DNA of 64,000 nt from Cyclaneusma minus (lineage: Eukaryota > Ascomycota > Leotiomycetes > Marthamycetales > Marthamycetaceae). Under the pieces are notes generated by a model. It was not told where the DNA came from. It was given only the letters and a program-made list of their open reading frames with translations, and searched no databases. The stretch lies in contig JAKZHN010000004.1 of assembly GCA_037179335.1 (NCBI GenBank), positions 248,001 through 312,000 on the forward strand, in the 5' to 3' direction. Shown here in pieces: positions 33,600 through 44,533 of the stretch (positions are counted from its first letter, which is position 1; each line of letters starts with the position of its first letter). The translations under genes and the position numbers were made by a program.

Positions 33600-33653
33600 T
33601 GGTACCGGTCCATAATCTGGCACCGGTTCACGAGCTGACAACGGGTCACGAGC
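33600..33653. repeat. 18 bp minisatellite, array 1 (three units)
   Basis: Three consecutive 18 bp units of the form TGGCACCGGTTCACGATC with substitutions, starting at about 33,600, 33,618 and 33,636. Confidence 0.85.
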
Positions 33654-33791
33654 GTGTCCGAAACCTATGAGCACCCGAAGCTTATCGAGAATGCTCTGCC
33701 AACGCCGAAACCAATCCACAATCCCTCTCGCGAGCCTTTCCCGGAACACGGCTATCGTGTCCGCATTGATGGTAACCCCAACACCAAGAGA

Positions 33792-33863
33792 TGGCACCGG
33801 TCTACAACCTGGCACCGGTTCACGATCTGGTACCGGTTCACGATCTGGCACCGGTTTACGAGC
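33792..33863. repeat. 18 bp minisatellite, array 2 (four units)
   Basis: Four units of TGGCACCGGTTCACGATC start at 33,792, 33,810, 33,828 and 33,846. The unit is a multiple of three, so it would encode six-residue repeats in any frame. Array 1 with the same unit lies 140 bp upstream. Confidence 0.9.
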
Positions 33864-34049
33864 CGGACCAGTCGTGTTTGGCCGAGGTGACATATCAGCT
33901 TTCATGGAGCGCCTGATGGCCCCTACTGCGGCCCAGCGCGAAGTAGATGATATGGGAAATCGGTTGCGTGAAGAAGAAAAGCGCGAAGCCGAGGAGGCCC
34001 GTCTCTGCGCATCAACCCCCCCCCCCCGGTCGTTCCGACTTTGGATGCT

Positions 34050-34180
34050 CCTCGCCCTACTAATTCGGCTGGTGATCGCTCGGCTTCCCCTACGAGTCAT
34101 CTTCCAGGTCTGGAACTCGCCCTACCTATTCGGCTGGTGATCGCTCGGCTTCCCCTGCTAGTCGTCTCTCAGGCTTGGAA
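34050..34180. repeat. two-copy direct repeat, ~66 bp
   Basis: The segment beginning ctcgccctactaattcggct is repeated directly after itself as ctcgccctacctattcggct, each followed by ggtgatcgctcggcttcccct. In one frame both encode SAGDRSASP-type peptide repeats. It lies within the decayed gene. Confidence 0.85.
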
Positions 34181-36013
34181 TCTCCTCGCGCTCAGTTCTC
34201 CAAGGCTGCTCGTGATCCCTCTTTGTCGCCGACTAAAATCAGAGCCAGCATCCCATTGGCCGAGACCAACTCATCAACCTCACCTTTGATCTGATCAAGA
34301 AAGGCCTTTCAGGAGGACCAAGTCCATTTCCTGCAAAAGGTATGGACCGGAGATGCTAGACGTCACGAAGCGGACAATCTCGAAAGTAAGCTCCTCCCCA
34401 TGACCGTCCCTCGGCGTCTTCCCACTGACAACTCCACGTAGCACGAGTCAAAGCAGACAAAGGCAAATTTGCGACGGGGCGCGCAACGACGGTCCCTACA
34501 GCAGCCCAGTCAGAGCCTCTGTCGTTTTCAAGCGCGTGAAGCCCGTTGAGAAGGGTAAGGCCAAGGAAGTTGCCAAAACTCTGGTCACTCGATATTCCGA
34601 GTAAGTTCCTCTCCATGCGTCGACGTCCGTCTTTCCACTAACAACTCCAAGTGGCGCCGTTCAACAACCTGCGACACATCCACACGCCTCGGTGACCACC
34701 CTCGCGATGGGCTCCCGGCTCCAAGGCTGCCTACCGCACCGCACCTCTTTCGTTGACGACGAGGTTGCTGCTAGCACCGACTCAGCCGCCCCGTCCGAGG
34801 CTGCCAAGAATATCAAGAAGACCATCAAGAATTATCAGAAGCAGCAGGTATCCGCAACTTGGTCCTCGAGAACAGAACCAGAGGCGGGGCTTTCTCCACC
34901 CGCATCACCCCCGCCGGTACGTCACCGGCACTCTTCCCGAGCAAACACAGTGAGTCTTCCCTTCTTTGTCTACGCGCACGAAGCATTACTGACGGCAAGA
35001 CAACAAGTGCAGTGTGGATACGCTCGGTGATTAGACCGAGAGCGAGAAGGTATGGGTCGTGTGCCAAATCTTGGTGCTTCGGCAAGAAAGGCTACTTCAG
35101 CAAGCAGTGGTACTGGTGTCAAGCGACTTGGTTCTCCTTTTGAGATGAAGAGCTATGGACCCAAGACCTCTGAAGTCGAGCGCAGCCTGCTGTTCGACAA
35201 GCAAACTCGCTCCCAGGTTTTGCCGGTTTGCGCCTCCCTTTTCGAACCGAGGTTCAAGATTCCGCTGAGGACTCTTCTGTGCAACATCCTCGTCCGATTC
35301 CAGTTCCACGTCCTCGCCTTCGCGAGGGCCTGTTTCTCGGCGAGCCTGTCGTGCCAGCTATCAACATGATGATGGAGGAGAGTTACGAGGGCGATAACGG
35401 TGAAATTGTGAGTGAGCGTGCTATGAGGTCGAGATGTAGGACGCTGGCAAGGAGATTTCAGAGATCGGTATGTAGGAATATAGTCATGGTCAGGCAGTTG
35501 CAAATATCCATTTTGTTGCTCAACGCGGTAATGGTGACGCTGAGACTAAGCCCGAGGATAACGCCGATGTCGAGATGTTGATCAACCTATGGCTAACCAA
35601 AGTCAATAATGTGCCTCCGCATCATGTGCCGTGGGTCAGTCTTCAACAAGGATCTCAGCTCGCCGTTTGAGTTTTGCAACATCTGGTGAATGTCGGGGAT
35701 GGCTTAGGGTATGGGTCTCGGGGGGTTGCAGATGCGCCAGATTTGAAGATGATGCAGTTGTAGGAGAAATTGAAGTGTTCGAGTTTATGATTCCTGCAAG
35801 TTTTCAAGTCCAAGTGAGAGCCCTTATTCTCGTTGAGTTGCCCCAAGTTCTATGCAGGTTGAAGCCCTCTGCATGTATGTTGAACAAATCCCCGCCGGTT
35901 CCGATCTCTAGATGCCACCCGGAGCGCCATACCTATTTTCCCAGACGTTAAGTCTCACCTTTTACGTCTAAATCATCGAACGCCTTCGAGCCCACGCATG
36001 CAAAAACACAGAC

Positions 36014-38788
36014 TCACTCACTTTCGAAGAGCCCCAAAGGCCCACTGGCCTTGACTCTCATCTCTTCCCTCTCGCCCACCGGCGTACTCAACGTCGTGAC
36101 CGCACCGCCGGCACCGACATGCCATACATCGAATTTCCGATTCTCCTCCTCTCCTTTCTTGACGATCTCGAGTCTCTCAGACAACTCTCCCTCTCCTTCG
36201 CGGATCGTTTCATTGTCCCAGCGAAACAAGCTTCGAATGGTGACGCTGAAATCGCCGCGTCCGCCTACGTCCATGTACCCCACCACGCCAGAATACAGAC
36301 TCCGTTCTGTACCCTGCCCTTCGATCTCCTGCAAGATTTCACAAGAGCGCTTTTTCGGCGCACCACTCATGGAGCCAGGCGGTAAAGAGGCAGCAAGCAC
36401 ATCAATCCCCGTATACCTCTCCTTCTCCTTCCCTTCTGCCGCCACCGGGATCTGTCCCTCGACAACAGAAATCATCTGATAAACACTGGCATGTTCTTCA
36501 ACAACCATGAGTCTTGGAACTTGCACGTTCCCCGCACCGCAAATACCGTGCAAGTCGTGACGCACAAGATCCACAATCATCAAGTTCTCAGCTCGCTCTT
36601 TCGCAATGCCAAGCTTGGCTTCTGCTTTTTGCAGCGTGTCGACTTCGGCGGATTTCTTCACTGTGCCTTTCATAGGTCTGAGCTCGCATTTCCCGTCAGC
36701 GTCCCATTTGAGGAAGCGCTCGGGAGAGCCGGAGATGAGTGTGGCGCTGCCGAGACGGATGAAAGAGGCGAAAGGGGCGGGTTGGTCTTCGCGGAGGCAG
36801 CAGTAGAGGTGCCAGGGGACCATATCTAATTCATGCGGGGGTGGTAGAGTCGCCGGATACTCGAACGGCTCTGGTAATTCGTCCCGCTCGCACATGTAAA
36901 CGGGATCGGAAATGCGGGGGATGACGTGCGGTACTGTGACGAGGGACTGGGCTGTGAGACAGAGCTCATAGGACTCGCCGGCCGCGATGTAGGATTGACA
37001 TTGTGAAACCTTGCTTTCGTACTCTTCGTTCGAAGGAACATGTGTGTTACTCTCGTTCTTGACATGACAATAGACGTGGCAACACGACATACGATAGGCT
37101 GGATCCCCCGCAGTGGTAATTCTCCCTCGGTGAGCTTGCTCGTCGGCCATAGATTCGAACGACTTCGACATCTTGGCCAACCATTCGTTGGACCTGGTCG
37201 TGGAATTGTCGACCAGTTGTTGAATATGGATCTTCTTATCTTTGTGATCGATCACAATACTCTTAGTGACGAATGCAAAGCACATATCGGGACGCCTGTG
37301 CCGAGTGGGTTCTGGACGGGGGCTGACGTCGATTCCTTGCAATCCCATCTCGTAAGTAGTATACCCCATAAAGCCGCCCCAGAAAGGAGACTCTGCCAAG
37401 CCGTCTTTCACCCGTCTCAGCTCGAGTATAGCAGCTAATACTGACCATATACCAGAGGTGCTGTTGACTGGTGAATAGCCTGGGGAAGGTAAGGTTCTCG
37501 AAGAGGACGAGGATGAGAAACCTCGCGAGGAGGACGAAGAGGATGAGCAAGATGAGAAGCCTTGCGAGGACGAAGACGAAGAGGAGGCTCCCGCAGCGGA
37601 CGGGGAGAACGAGGATGACGACGAAGACGAAGACGAGGAGGGAGAAGACGAAGAGGACCAGAATCTATAGTGCTTTTCTCCTGCACAATATTCCAATCTC
37701 TCTGCTTCGTCGATGTCCAAGCCGATAATCGAATACCGTCCCCGAACAGCATCTACGCCGGCGCCCTCTTGATCTGCATTTGTCGACTCCAGAACGATTC
37801 TCTCCTTTATCTCCTTTTGCATAAAGCAGAAATAATCCGAAATTTCCGACACCGAAAGACCCTCGGGCAAGTCCAGAGTCACGGACTCGTACCGCCAGTC
37901 CTTCCGTCCCCATATATGTGCTGATAGCTCATGATCCGAAATCTCCGTCTTAGAACCCTCAACTACTGACTGGCTCAGCAAGGAAGACCTAACAGGTTTC
38001 TCGGCCCTCTTCGAATAACCCTGCCGTATTGGTGTCTGCCTAGCGCTCTTATTCCAATCAATGGCATCTCTGAACCAATTCCTAATCACCTTCTTACTCT
38101 CCGCATTCGTACAGATCGACTCCGGGTGATATTGCAACGCTGCAAATGGCTTCCGGCGATGCTGTACCGCAGCCAGAATCCTCGAATCCGTCGCCTCCTG
38201 GTCGTTCTTCTCAATCCAAGCCAGCGGCGAGAGATTCTTTGCGTCATCATCCAGCCCCCATTTCCCGCCGGTATTCCACTCCTCCTCCGTCCAATCATCC
38301 TGGCCAATGTCGACGTGCAAAGAATGATAGCACGTCGCCATCACAGTTCCCACGTTCCGAAACATGCTCTTCGTCTGAAGACCATTACCCCGTCCCAAGT
38401 CCACAGGACCGATGTGATTGACCTGATGAATGATTCCATGCTGCGGTTCCTCCAGCCTCTTGATGCGCCCTCCGAACGTCTCGGCCAAGCTCTGGAAACC
38501 CAAACAGATCCCCAGCACCGGCAATAGATGTTCATCATCAAGCTGCCAGATCCGCTTCATGAGTCCGACATCCTTTTCATCGAGTGGCGTTCCTGGACCC
38601 GGCCCGCAAACGACGGCATCGTAATAGGATAATTCATCCAGCAAGTCGGCATCCGATTGCAGCAGTGGCGAATCGATCTTGACCACGCGCACATCGGCGC
38701 TCAACTCCGTCTCCAGCAGCGAAATAATATTGTTAGAGAAGCTGTCGTAGGCGTCGACGAACAGGACGCATGGTTTCGGGACGAGCAT
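36014..38788 (-). CDS. ABZ1: 4-amino-4-deoxychorismate synthase (fused PabA-PabB type, para-aminobenzoate synthase)
   Basis: A single exon of 924 residues; the first in-frame ATG is 38788 (MLVPKPCVLFVDAYDSFS), although the frame is open a little further upstream. Residues 1-~245 are a class I glutamine amidotransferase: GPGPGTP, GICLGFQSLAE with the nucleophilic Cys, and ALQYHPESIC with the catalytic His-Glu. A linker of about 100 residues includes a long Ser-rich run (37,480-37,660). From ~430 the chorismate-binding domain follows: GGFMGYTTYEMGLQG, SPERFLKW, LRPMKGTVKKSAE (PMKGT in place of the usual PIKGT, with its Lys), NLMIVDLVRHDLHGICG, PPGSMSGAPKKRSCEILQ and YSGVVGYMDVGG. It makes aminodeoxychorismate from chorismate and glutamine for folate synthesis. 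Confidence 0.96.
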   Translation of the reverse strand: MLVPKPCVLFVDAYDSFSNNIISLLETELSADVRVVKIDSPLLQSDADLLDELSYYDAVVCGPGPGTPLDEKDVGLMKRIWQLDDEHLLPVLGICLGFQSLAETFGGRIKRLEEPQHGIIHQVNHIGPVDLGRGNGLQTKSMFRNVGTVMATCYHSLHVDIGQDDWTEEEWNTGGKWGLDDDAKNLSPLAWIEKNDQEATDSRILAAVQHRRKPFAALQYHPESICTNAESKKVIRNWFRDAIDWNKSARQTPIRQGYSKRAEKPVRSSLLSQSVVEGSKTEISDHELSAHIWGRKDWRYESVTLDLPEGLSVSEISDYFCFMQKEIKERIVLESTNADQEGAGVDAVRGRYSIIGLDIDEAERLEYCAGEKHYRFWSSSSSPSSSSSSSSSSFSPSAAGASSSSSSSQGFSSCSSSSSSSRGFSSSSSSRTLPSPGYSPVNSTSGIWSVLAAILELRRVKDGLAESPFWGGFMGYTTYEMGLQGIDVSPRPEPTRHRRPDMCFAFVTKSIVIDHKDKKIHIQQLVDNSTTRSNEWLAKMSKSFESMADEQAHRGRITTAGDPAYRMSCCHVYCHVKNESNTHVPSNEEYESKVSQCQSYIAAGESYELCLTAQSLVTVPHVIPRISDPVYMCERDELPEPFEYPATLPPPHELDMVPWHLYCCLREDQPAPFASFIRLGSATLISGSPERFLKWDADGKCELRPMKGTVKKSAEVDTLQKAEAKLGIAKERAENLMIVDLVRHDLHGICGAGNVQVPRLMVVEEHASVYQMISVVEGQIPVAAEGKEKERYTGIDVLAASLPPGSMSGAPKKRSCEILQEIEGQGTERSLYSGVVGYMDVGGRGDFSVTIRSLFRWDNETIREGEGELSERLEIVKKGEEENRKFDVWHVGAGGAVTTLSTPVGEREEMRVKASGPLGLFESE

Positions 38789-40173
38789 TTTGGCTGACGT
38801 CTTCACAACAATCAAGTCGCCGATGAGTTGAGATGTCGATTTCTCCCGCCGTACGGACCAGCGGAGGGAAGCAAATATATACCCCTACCCAAGAAACGGA
38901 CAAGACGGAAGGGCAGATCCCCCGCTCATCAACACTGGTAACTTATTCAGTCGGTCCGTCGCAACCATGGCTCTTTGGTGCGTCTAGATCTCAAGCGGAT
39001 ACATGATTCAGGTGGTTACCTGGTCCTGCGGTGACATCGCGAGAATGAAGTCGTGCAAAAACTGGAGCTTAGGGCGCGCGGCGAGCCGTGAAGAGCTGAC
39101 TGAGGAAGCCGCTTGTCACTTGTCAGGCTCGCCGCTCACATATGTCGGAGATCCAAGATTACCTAAGCATGCAGGCATTTTCTAGCTCGACTGCATCGCC
39201 GGCACGCCAAGACTTAGATCTTCTCACATGCCTAAGCAAACATCTAGACCTATGCATCGTGGCCTCGCTGTCTCGAGTCCAGGCTATCATGACATCTTGA
39301 CAGACTTCGAGAAGCATTCCGAATCATCGATGCACCTGGGAACAGCGATACAGGGTTCGAGGTTCGAAACTCGTTCTCATGGTTAGATTGGTAGTGATCA
39401 AGGTACGTCATAAATTAAATGAACTTTCAAGGAGTACTCAAGTATATTCAGGGGTATCTCAAAGTCAACTAGTCTCCGACTACAAGCGATTTGGACGGTT
39501 AAGACTGGTCTATTAGAGACAAACAAACAACTCAAAAAAGCCAGCTTGGCAAATAGTAGGGCGTCAATGGAAAAAGAACAATCCATATAACACGGCTAAC
39601 AGGTAAATAGGAGTAGGCGAACACGAGATTAGGAAGTGCGCCAGGATTTTCTCGTTGGCAAGCCCCTTTTCTGACGCCGCGCTAAGTGGTCATAGGGCTG
39701 GAATCCCGCTCCACTCACTGTGCACAGCGAAAAGTATAGAACAAGCCCTGATTTCTATATAAGCAGAAAGCCATTATTCAGAGCTACCCAACGCACTCGT
39801 AACCATTGAAAATGGATGTGATTTGCGCTGGTGGTGGGGAAAACCAATATTCATGGCAAGGGTAGTCCCCCGGGGCGCGCGCGGATTCATCGATGTGCAA
39901 CAAAACGAAAAACCCAAGATCTGGTCACATGTTCTATGTCATCTCAATTCTCCTGTCTTTCTCACATGATCTGTCGGTTTCGAAGTTTTCTGTCGTTTTT
40001 AAAATCTCTGTCGCTGACAGTGGAGGGGAGTTTCAGATCGACGGTAGTGGGAAGAGTGCGGACAACGTTGAATTCTGAGAAGTAACCCCCCAATTATGCT
40101 CACCAATCGCTCACTATCAAACAGACTACCCAGGTAACAAAGAAATAAATATAGTACCGAGAAAAAACCAAAG
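38789..40173. other. 1.4 kb intergenic
   Basis: Upstream region of ABZ1 and 3' flank of the next minus-strand gene. Short frames have no support. Nothing structural was noticed. Confidence 0.35.
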
Positions 40174-41574
40174 TTATTCCAACTCCCACCGACCATCCTC
40201 CACACCACTAGGCAACTCCGTGCTCCGCTCTCTCGTCTCAACCTCATACGGTCCATCATACATATATTTCTTCTCCGACACGGGCGGCAATTTTGGAAGA
40301 CTACCGGTACCTACTCCTCCTTCAGATAGTCCAGTCTGAGAGCGTCGAAATTTTCTTCGAGGAAAAAGGAGCGCCAGTACTAGCAAAATCAATCCGAGAC
40401 ATGCCAGGACGACTCCTATACCGATTCCTATCTCTAGTTGGGGTGAGAGGGCTGAGGATGTTGGACTTCTTGTGGGTTGAGCTACGGGAAGGACCGAGGA
40501 GCGGTTTGAGGAGAGGTTTGAGGCCATTGTTGACGATGTACTTGCTGACAAGATTGCGGAAGAGGAGGATATCGTCGTCGAAGTGTTGGCGTTTGCGAAG
40601 AGCGATTGGAACGCAGATTTCGTTGTCGAGGAAGTAGAAGAGGTGATTGTGGACGATGACAGAATGCCGGTTGATGATGGAGATGCGGATGATGTGGAGG
40701 ATGTGCTCGAGGACGAGGAAGATTTGGATGATGACGAGGAAGATCTGGACGAAGACAAGGAAGATGTGGATGATGACAAGGAAGAAGATGTCGCTGACGA
40801 GGAGCTTGAGGTTGAAGAGGCAGTTGGTGTGATTACTGCCTGGGCATTCCAGCCCAATATCGCGAATGCTTCAACACTGGACTTTGCTGTCAAGGTTGTT
40901 GTGACCATTTTTGTTCCAGCTGAATGAGTCGAGGCAAAAGTCAAGGTCATTCCAGATGTCACGCTTGACACACAGGTCCCCTGGAATGGATCCTCCTGGC
41001 CGCCTTCGAGTTCGTATCCGCTTTCGCAGAAATCAGCATCGAAGGACACTATCTCGGAGATTTTGTACTTACCCCGGGCAGCACAGAGAGCGAGTACTTG
41101 TTAAGTCTTTGTAAGATACTGCTTTGACTACGTACGACTGAGGACACACCATCGGCTGGATGCTGGTGATGGTACCCTGTGGGATAGTTTGTTCCACGGA
41201 TTTTGACACAGCAGGTGGCAGACAGGCTAAGTCTCCGACTGGCTCAAATGCAGCTAGTCTGGCCCCATAGAGAAGGAGCGTGGTGCTGCAAGCTGAAGGC
41301 CAGGAGAAAGCCGTTGGTAGCGGGATCCATTCTGTCACAATTCCATTTCCAGTGTTGGTCTCTGGGGGAACTGATACAACTGACGGGGTCAAAGATGACA
41401 TATTAGAATATGTCGGATTCACCACGAACTTGAAGTTGAGAAGTCGGTTAATCGATGGATAAAGCATTCCCACGGACCAGGATCCAAGAGGAAGTTAAGA
41501 ATTCCTGGGAATGCATCTCCTTTATCATGCCCATGGGCCGTGGAGATGATTCCGAAGACAACGCATGCTACCAT
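40174..41574 (-). CDS. Ser/Thr-rich single-pass membrane protein (putative cell-surface protein), 5' end uncertain
   Basis: Two exons are clear: one ending at 41073 and one from 41020 to 40174, joined to give SLCCPGGYELEGG. The first exon encodes an extracellular-type region (ETNTGNGIVTEWIPLPTAF, CSTTLLLYGARLAAFEP) with paired Cys. The second has Cys residues, then a very long Ser/Thr run (likely O-mannosylated, ~40,600-40,850) and one transmembrane helix (IGVVLACLGLILLVLALLF). A basic stop-transfer (PRRKFRRSQ) and a ~50-residue cytosolic tail follow. The architecture resembles fungal wall-stress sensor-like proteins without a WSC domain. The start is unresolved: the frame is open from about 41,467, and a signal-peptide-like MVACVVFGIISTAHG begins at 41,574 and would need an extra splice. 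Confidence 0.72.
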
Positions 41575-42522
41575 GGAAGTTGAGCCTCACACACGGGAGG
41601 GCCAGGCCGCCCGGCGCGTACCCCCATCCTCGTGGCAGTGGATGTTGCTGATCTTGTTTCATAGTTTTCAAACCCATTGGCGGACTTTGGCTTGCACCGT
41701 AGGGCTGCAGCAGTGCAGCTACTCTTTACTCTATTTGAGGAACTTGAGTACTTGAAACCCCAACCAAGAACCTCTGAGCCTGAATTGATAGTTTCATTCC
41801 ATTCTACCTTGGAAGAACTCATGCTTAAATTCTTCTATGAATTCTGTACCGCGGAGGGTACGCGCTGATTCTATCACTGTGTACTGCTAACACTTACTAC
41901 TCTAGCTTTTAAGCGGCTGTGATGCATTTGACTGACCAACATCGCATTATCAAGCATCAACCTGATTCCATAGTTATCATGCTTGAACTGAATGACGAAC
42001 ACTATTGATCAAAACGGTCGCAATGCTCGCATCTTTGCATCGCCTCTCTGAAGAATCGCCAGCTGTTCTATTTCTGGATCCACGATCATCAACTGACCTG
42101 ACAGTTCGACCTTCAAAGCACCTATCTAACAATAAATCGCCCCCCACGCTAAGGCAGATTCCTGGTTTGATCATTCAAGTGGGTGTGTAGCATTCCACCA
42201 GCATTAGGGTCCTTGGCGGCATCAATTGTGGCAATGTTCGAAATCTGTTAGTTCCCGGATTAGAAGTGTTGGTGGGCGACAGGGGCTGAACCAAGTTGCC
42301 GGGACTTGCTGGCGCTTAATAAACGTGACGACGTGACCAAACTCACATGGAGTCATGGATGAGAGACCCACCAAAGTCCGGGGGTCGGCGCTTCCCTTTC
42401 GTGGAGATGCTCTTCAAAAGTCGCTTGGGTAAGTTCATTTTTATGTCTTCTGCTCTCATTTTCAGCCATTTTTCCTGCATCTTACCCAATCAGTTTCTAC
42501 TTTCAAGTTCTTATTGAACATA
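41575..42522. other. 0.95 kb intergenic, divergent promoter
   Basis: It lies between the Ser/Thr-rich membrane protein (-) and the GH47 gene (+). No gene is supported. Confidence 0.35.
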
Positions 42523-44533
42523 ATGCGGTCACGTTCGAAAACTTGTCCAGGTTATCAAAGACTTAGACCCAAGAAATCGAACCTATCGAAGTCTACATCT
42601 CATTCCCATCTCTCCTCGAAGTCGGTACTTTCGACCATCGGTTTTGCTGTTCTAGCGATTAGTTCGGTGCTTCGATGGAGCGATATACGATGGCTCCAAG
42701 ATATTGTCCACTCGAATGCTTCCCCAAGTTTCTCATCAAGTCCTCCTGACTGGGATTCTCGAAGGAACGAGGTAAGAGAAGCGTTTACGGAAAGTTGGGA
42801 TGCATACTCAAAGTATGCTTGGGGTAAGCTGTAAAGCAAACACTCGAAGGGAAAAGAATCTTTACTTACCATGCTGTCAGGCCAAGACCAATTCCATCCG
42901 ATCTCAAAGCGAGGTTCTCAGATGAGCCCCAAAGGACTAGGATGGATCATCGTGGACAGTCTCGACACACTCATGATCATGAACTTGACTTCCCGCCTCG
43001 CCGATGCCCGTGAATGGGTCAAAAACACTTTGACCTACGACCAAGACCAAGAGGTCAACACTTTTGAAACCACAATCCGTATGCTGGGTGGTTTGCTATC
43101 AGCTCACTACCTCTCTTCCCATCTCCCAGACGTTTCCTCCTCAGATGACTCCATCTACTTATCCAAAGCACAAGATCTAGGCAACAGGCTTGCCGGTGCT
43201 TACAATTCGGGATCTGGAATTCCGTATGCAAGCGTGAACCTGCGAACAGGAGCAGGCGTCCCGTCTCACGACGGCGGTGCCTCATCAACTGCAGAGGCCG
43301 CTACTCTCCAACTAGAGATGAAATATCTCGCTAATCTGACCAGCACTAAGAAGTACTGGCGTCTGGCCGAGCGAGTGATCAGAGTCCTCGACAATAACCA
43401 TGCAGAAGCCGGACTTCTGCCCATCTACGTCCATCCGACCACTGGCAAATTTGTTGGCCAAGAAATCCGCCTAGGCAGCCGCGGCGACTCCTACTACGGT
43501 ACCTAACCCCCATCTCCCACTACCTATCCGCAACCCTCTTTTCTCGACTCCCTGTCATCAGCTCCCTTTTCTTAAATCCGAAACCCCTTGCTCAACACGA
43601 ACACTAACTCTTCACCCCAGAATACCTCATCAAACAGTATCTTCAGACCGGAGAGCCCATCTACCTCGACATGTGGAATGAAGCCCTTTCCGGAATCCAG
43701 GAACACCTCCTCACCACAACAACCCACTCGCATCAGAAATTCATCGCCGAGCTCCCACAGGGCGTCGGTGGCCCTCTATCCCCCAAAATGGACCACCTAG
43801 TCTGTTTCCTCCCCGGCACCATCGCCCTCGCCGCCACCCGTGGCCTTCCCCTCCACACTGCTCGCAGAACCTCCTTTTGGACACTCGATCATGAGCGCGA
43901 GGTCAAACTCGCCCACGAACTCATGAAAACCTGCTACGGCATGTACACAACCACCGCAACTGGCCTAGCGTCCGAAATCGTCTGGTTCGAAGCTCCGGAC
44001 GATGCACTTGCCACCAGATCCAACGATTCAGACAGCTCCAAGCCACTCAAATTCCCCAAACCCCTCGATGACCTGGAAAAATGGAAACAAGACTTCATCG
44101 TGAAGCCACGTGATGCACACAACCTGCAGCGTCCCGAAACAGTTGAGAGTCTGTTCATGATGTGGCGAATCACACACGATCCGATATATCGTGAGTGGGG
44201 ATGGCAAATCTTTGAGAGCTTTAGGAAGCATACGAGGCTTGAGGACGGCGAGGGCTACTCGTCTTTGGACAATGTGAATGTGGTGCCGCCGACGAGGAGG
44301 GACAATATGGAGAGTTTTTGGCTGGTGAAAATACCCACATCCTCTCCTATGAAAATAAAGAAAGGAATGCTAACAGCTCAATGCGAAAACAAGCCGAAAC
44401 TCTCAAGTATCTATACCTGCTGTTCTCACCAACAGATCTTCTTCCACTAACCGATGTGGTGTTCAACACAGAGGCACATGTCTTTCCCAGGATGGAAATG
44501 GGAATGTTCCAGACGGGATGGGAAAGGAGTTGA
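42523..44533 (+). CDS. GH47 class I alpha-1,2-mannosidase with a damaged last splice junction
   Basis: Exons 42523-42823, 42881-43498 and 43621-44324 are well supported. The N-terminus is a type II membrane anchor (VLSTIGFAVLAISSVLRW). Conserved GH47 blocks follow: AWGQDQFHPISKRG, LGWIIVDSLDTLMIM, FETTIRMLGGLLSAHYL, GGASSTAEAATLQLEMKYL, MDHLVCFLPGTIALA, QRPETVESLFMMWRITHD and NMESFWL. The tail with the Ca-binding NTEAH motif (VVFNTEAHVFPRMEMG) is in another frame. The natural acceptor (acaag, AG at 44393-44394) needs one more base to give the canonical AETLKYLY. An in-frame rescue uses a later AG (exon from 44408, stop at 44533) but deletes AETLK, which carries a conserved acidic active-site residue. 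The family trims Man9GlcNAc2 N-glycans. It may be a recently inactivated paralog. Confidence 0.8.

Larger units (their letters stand above)
33219..35950 (+). pseudogene. decayed repeat-containing gene of a multicopy family
   Basis: Short plus-strand coding stretches in shifting frames suggest a broken gene. Pieces include a charged helix (REVDDMGNRLREEEKREAEE, about 33,940-34,010), a run of C (about 34,017-34,027) after which the frame shifts, a repeated SAGDRSASP segment, and AAKNIKKTIKNYQKQQ (about 34,800). An intron-like element follows (gtgagtcttccc to acaagtgcag, about 34,951-35,012). The intron and its flanks reappear in reverse orientation at 57,371-57,448, so at least two copies exist here. 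I cannot name the ancestral protein and see no reverse transcriptase or transposase. Confidence 0.45.

Noticed and set aside
33219..36000. Retrotransposon or DNA transposon
   Set aside because: No reverse transcriptase, integrase, transposase motif or long terminal repeats could be seen; only repeated coding-like fragments.
37435..37752. Arg/Pro-rich frames over the Ser linker of ABZ1
   Set aside because: Shadows of the poly-Ser codons in other frames of the same strand and of the opposite strand.
40583..40927. Plus-strand Asp/Glu-rich frame
   Set aside because: It is the reverse complement of the Ser-coding run of the membrane protein; no start context or domain.
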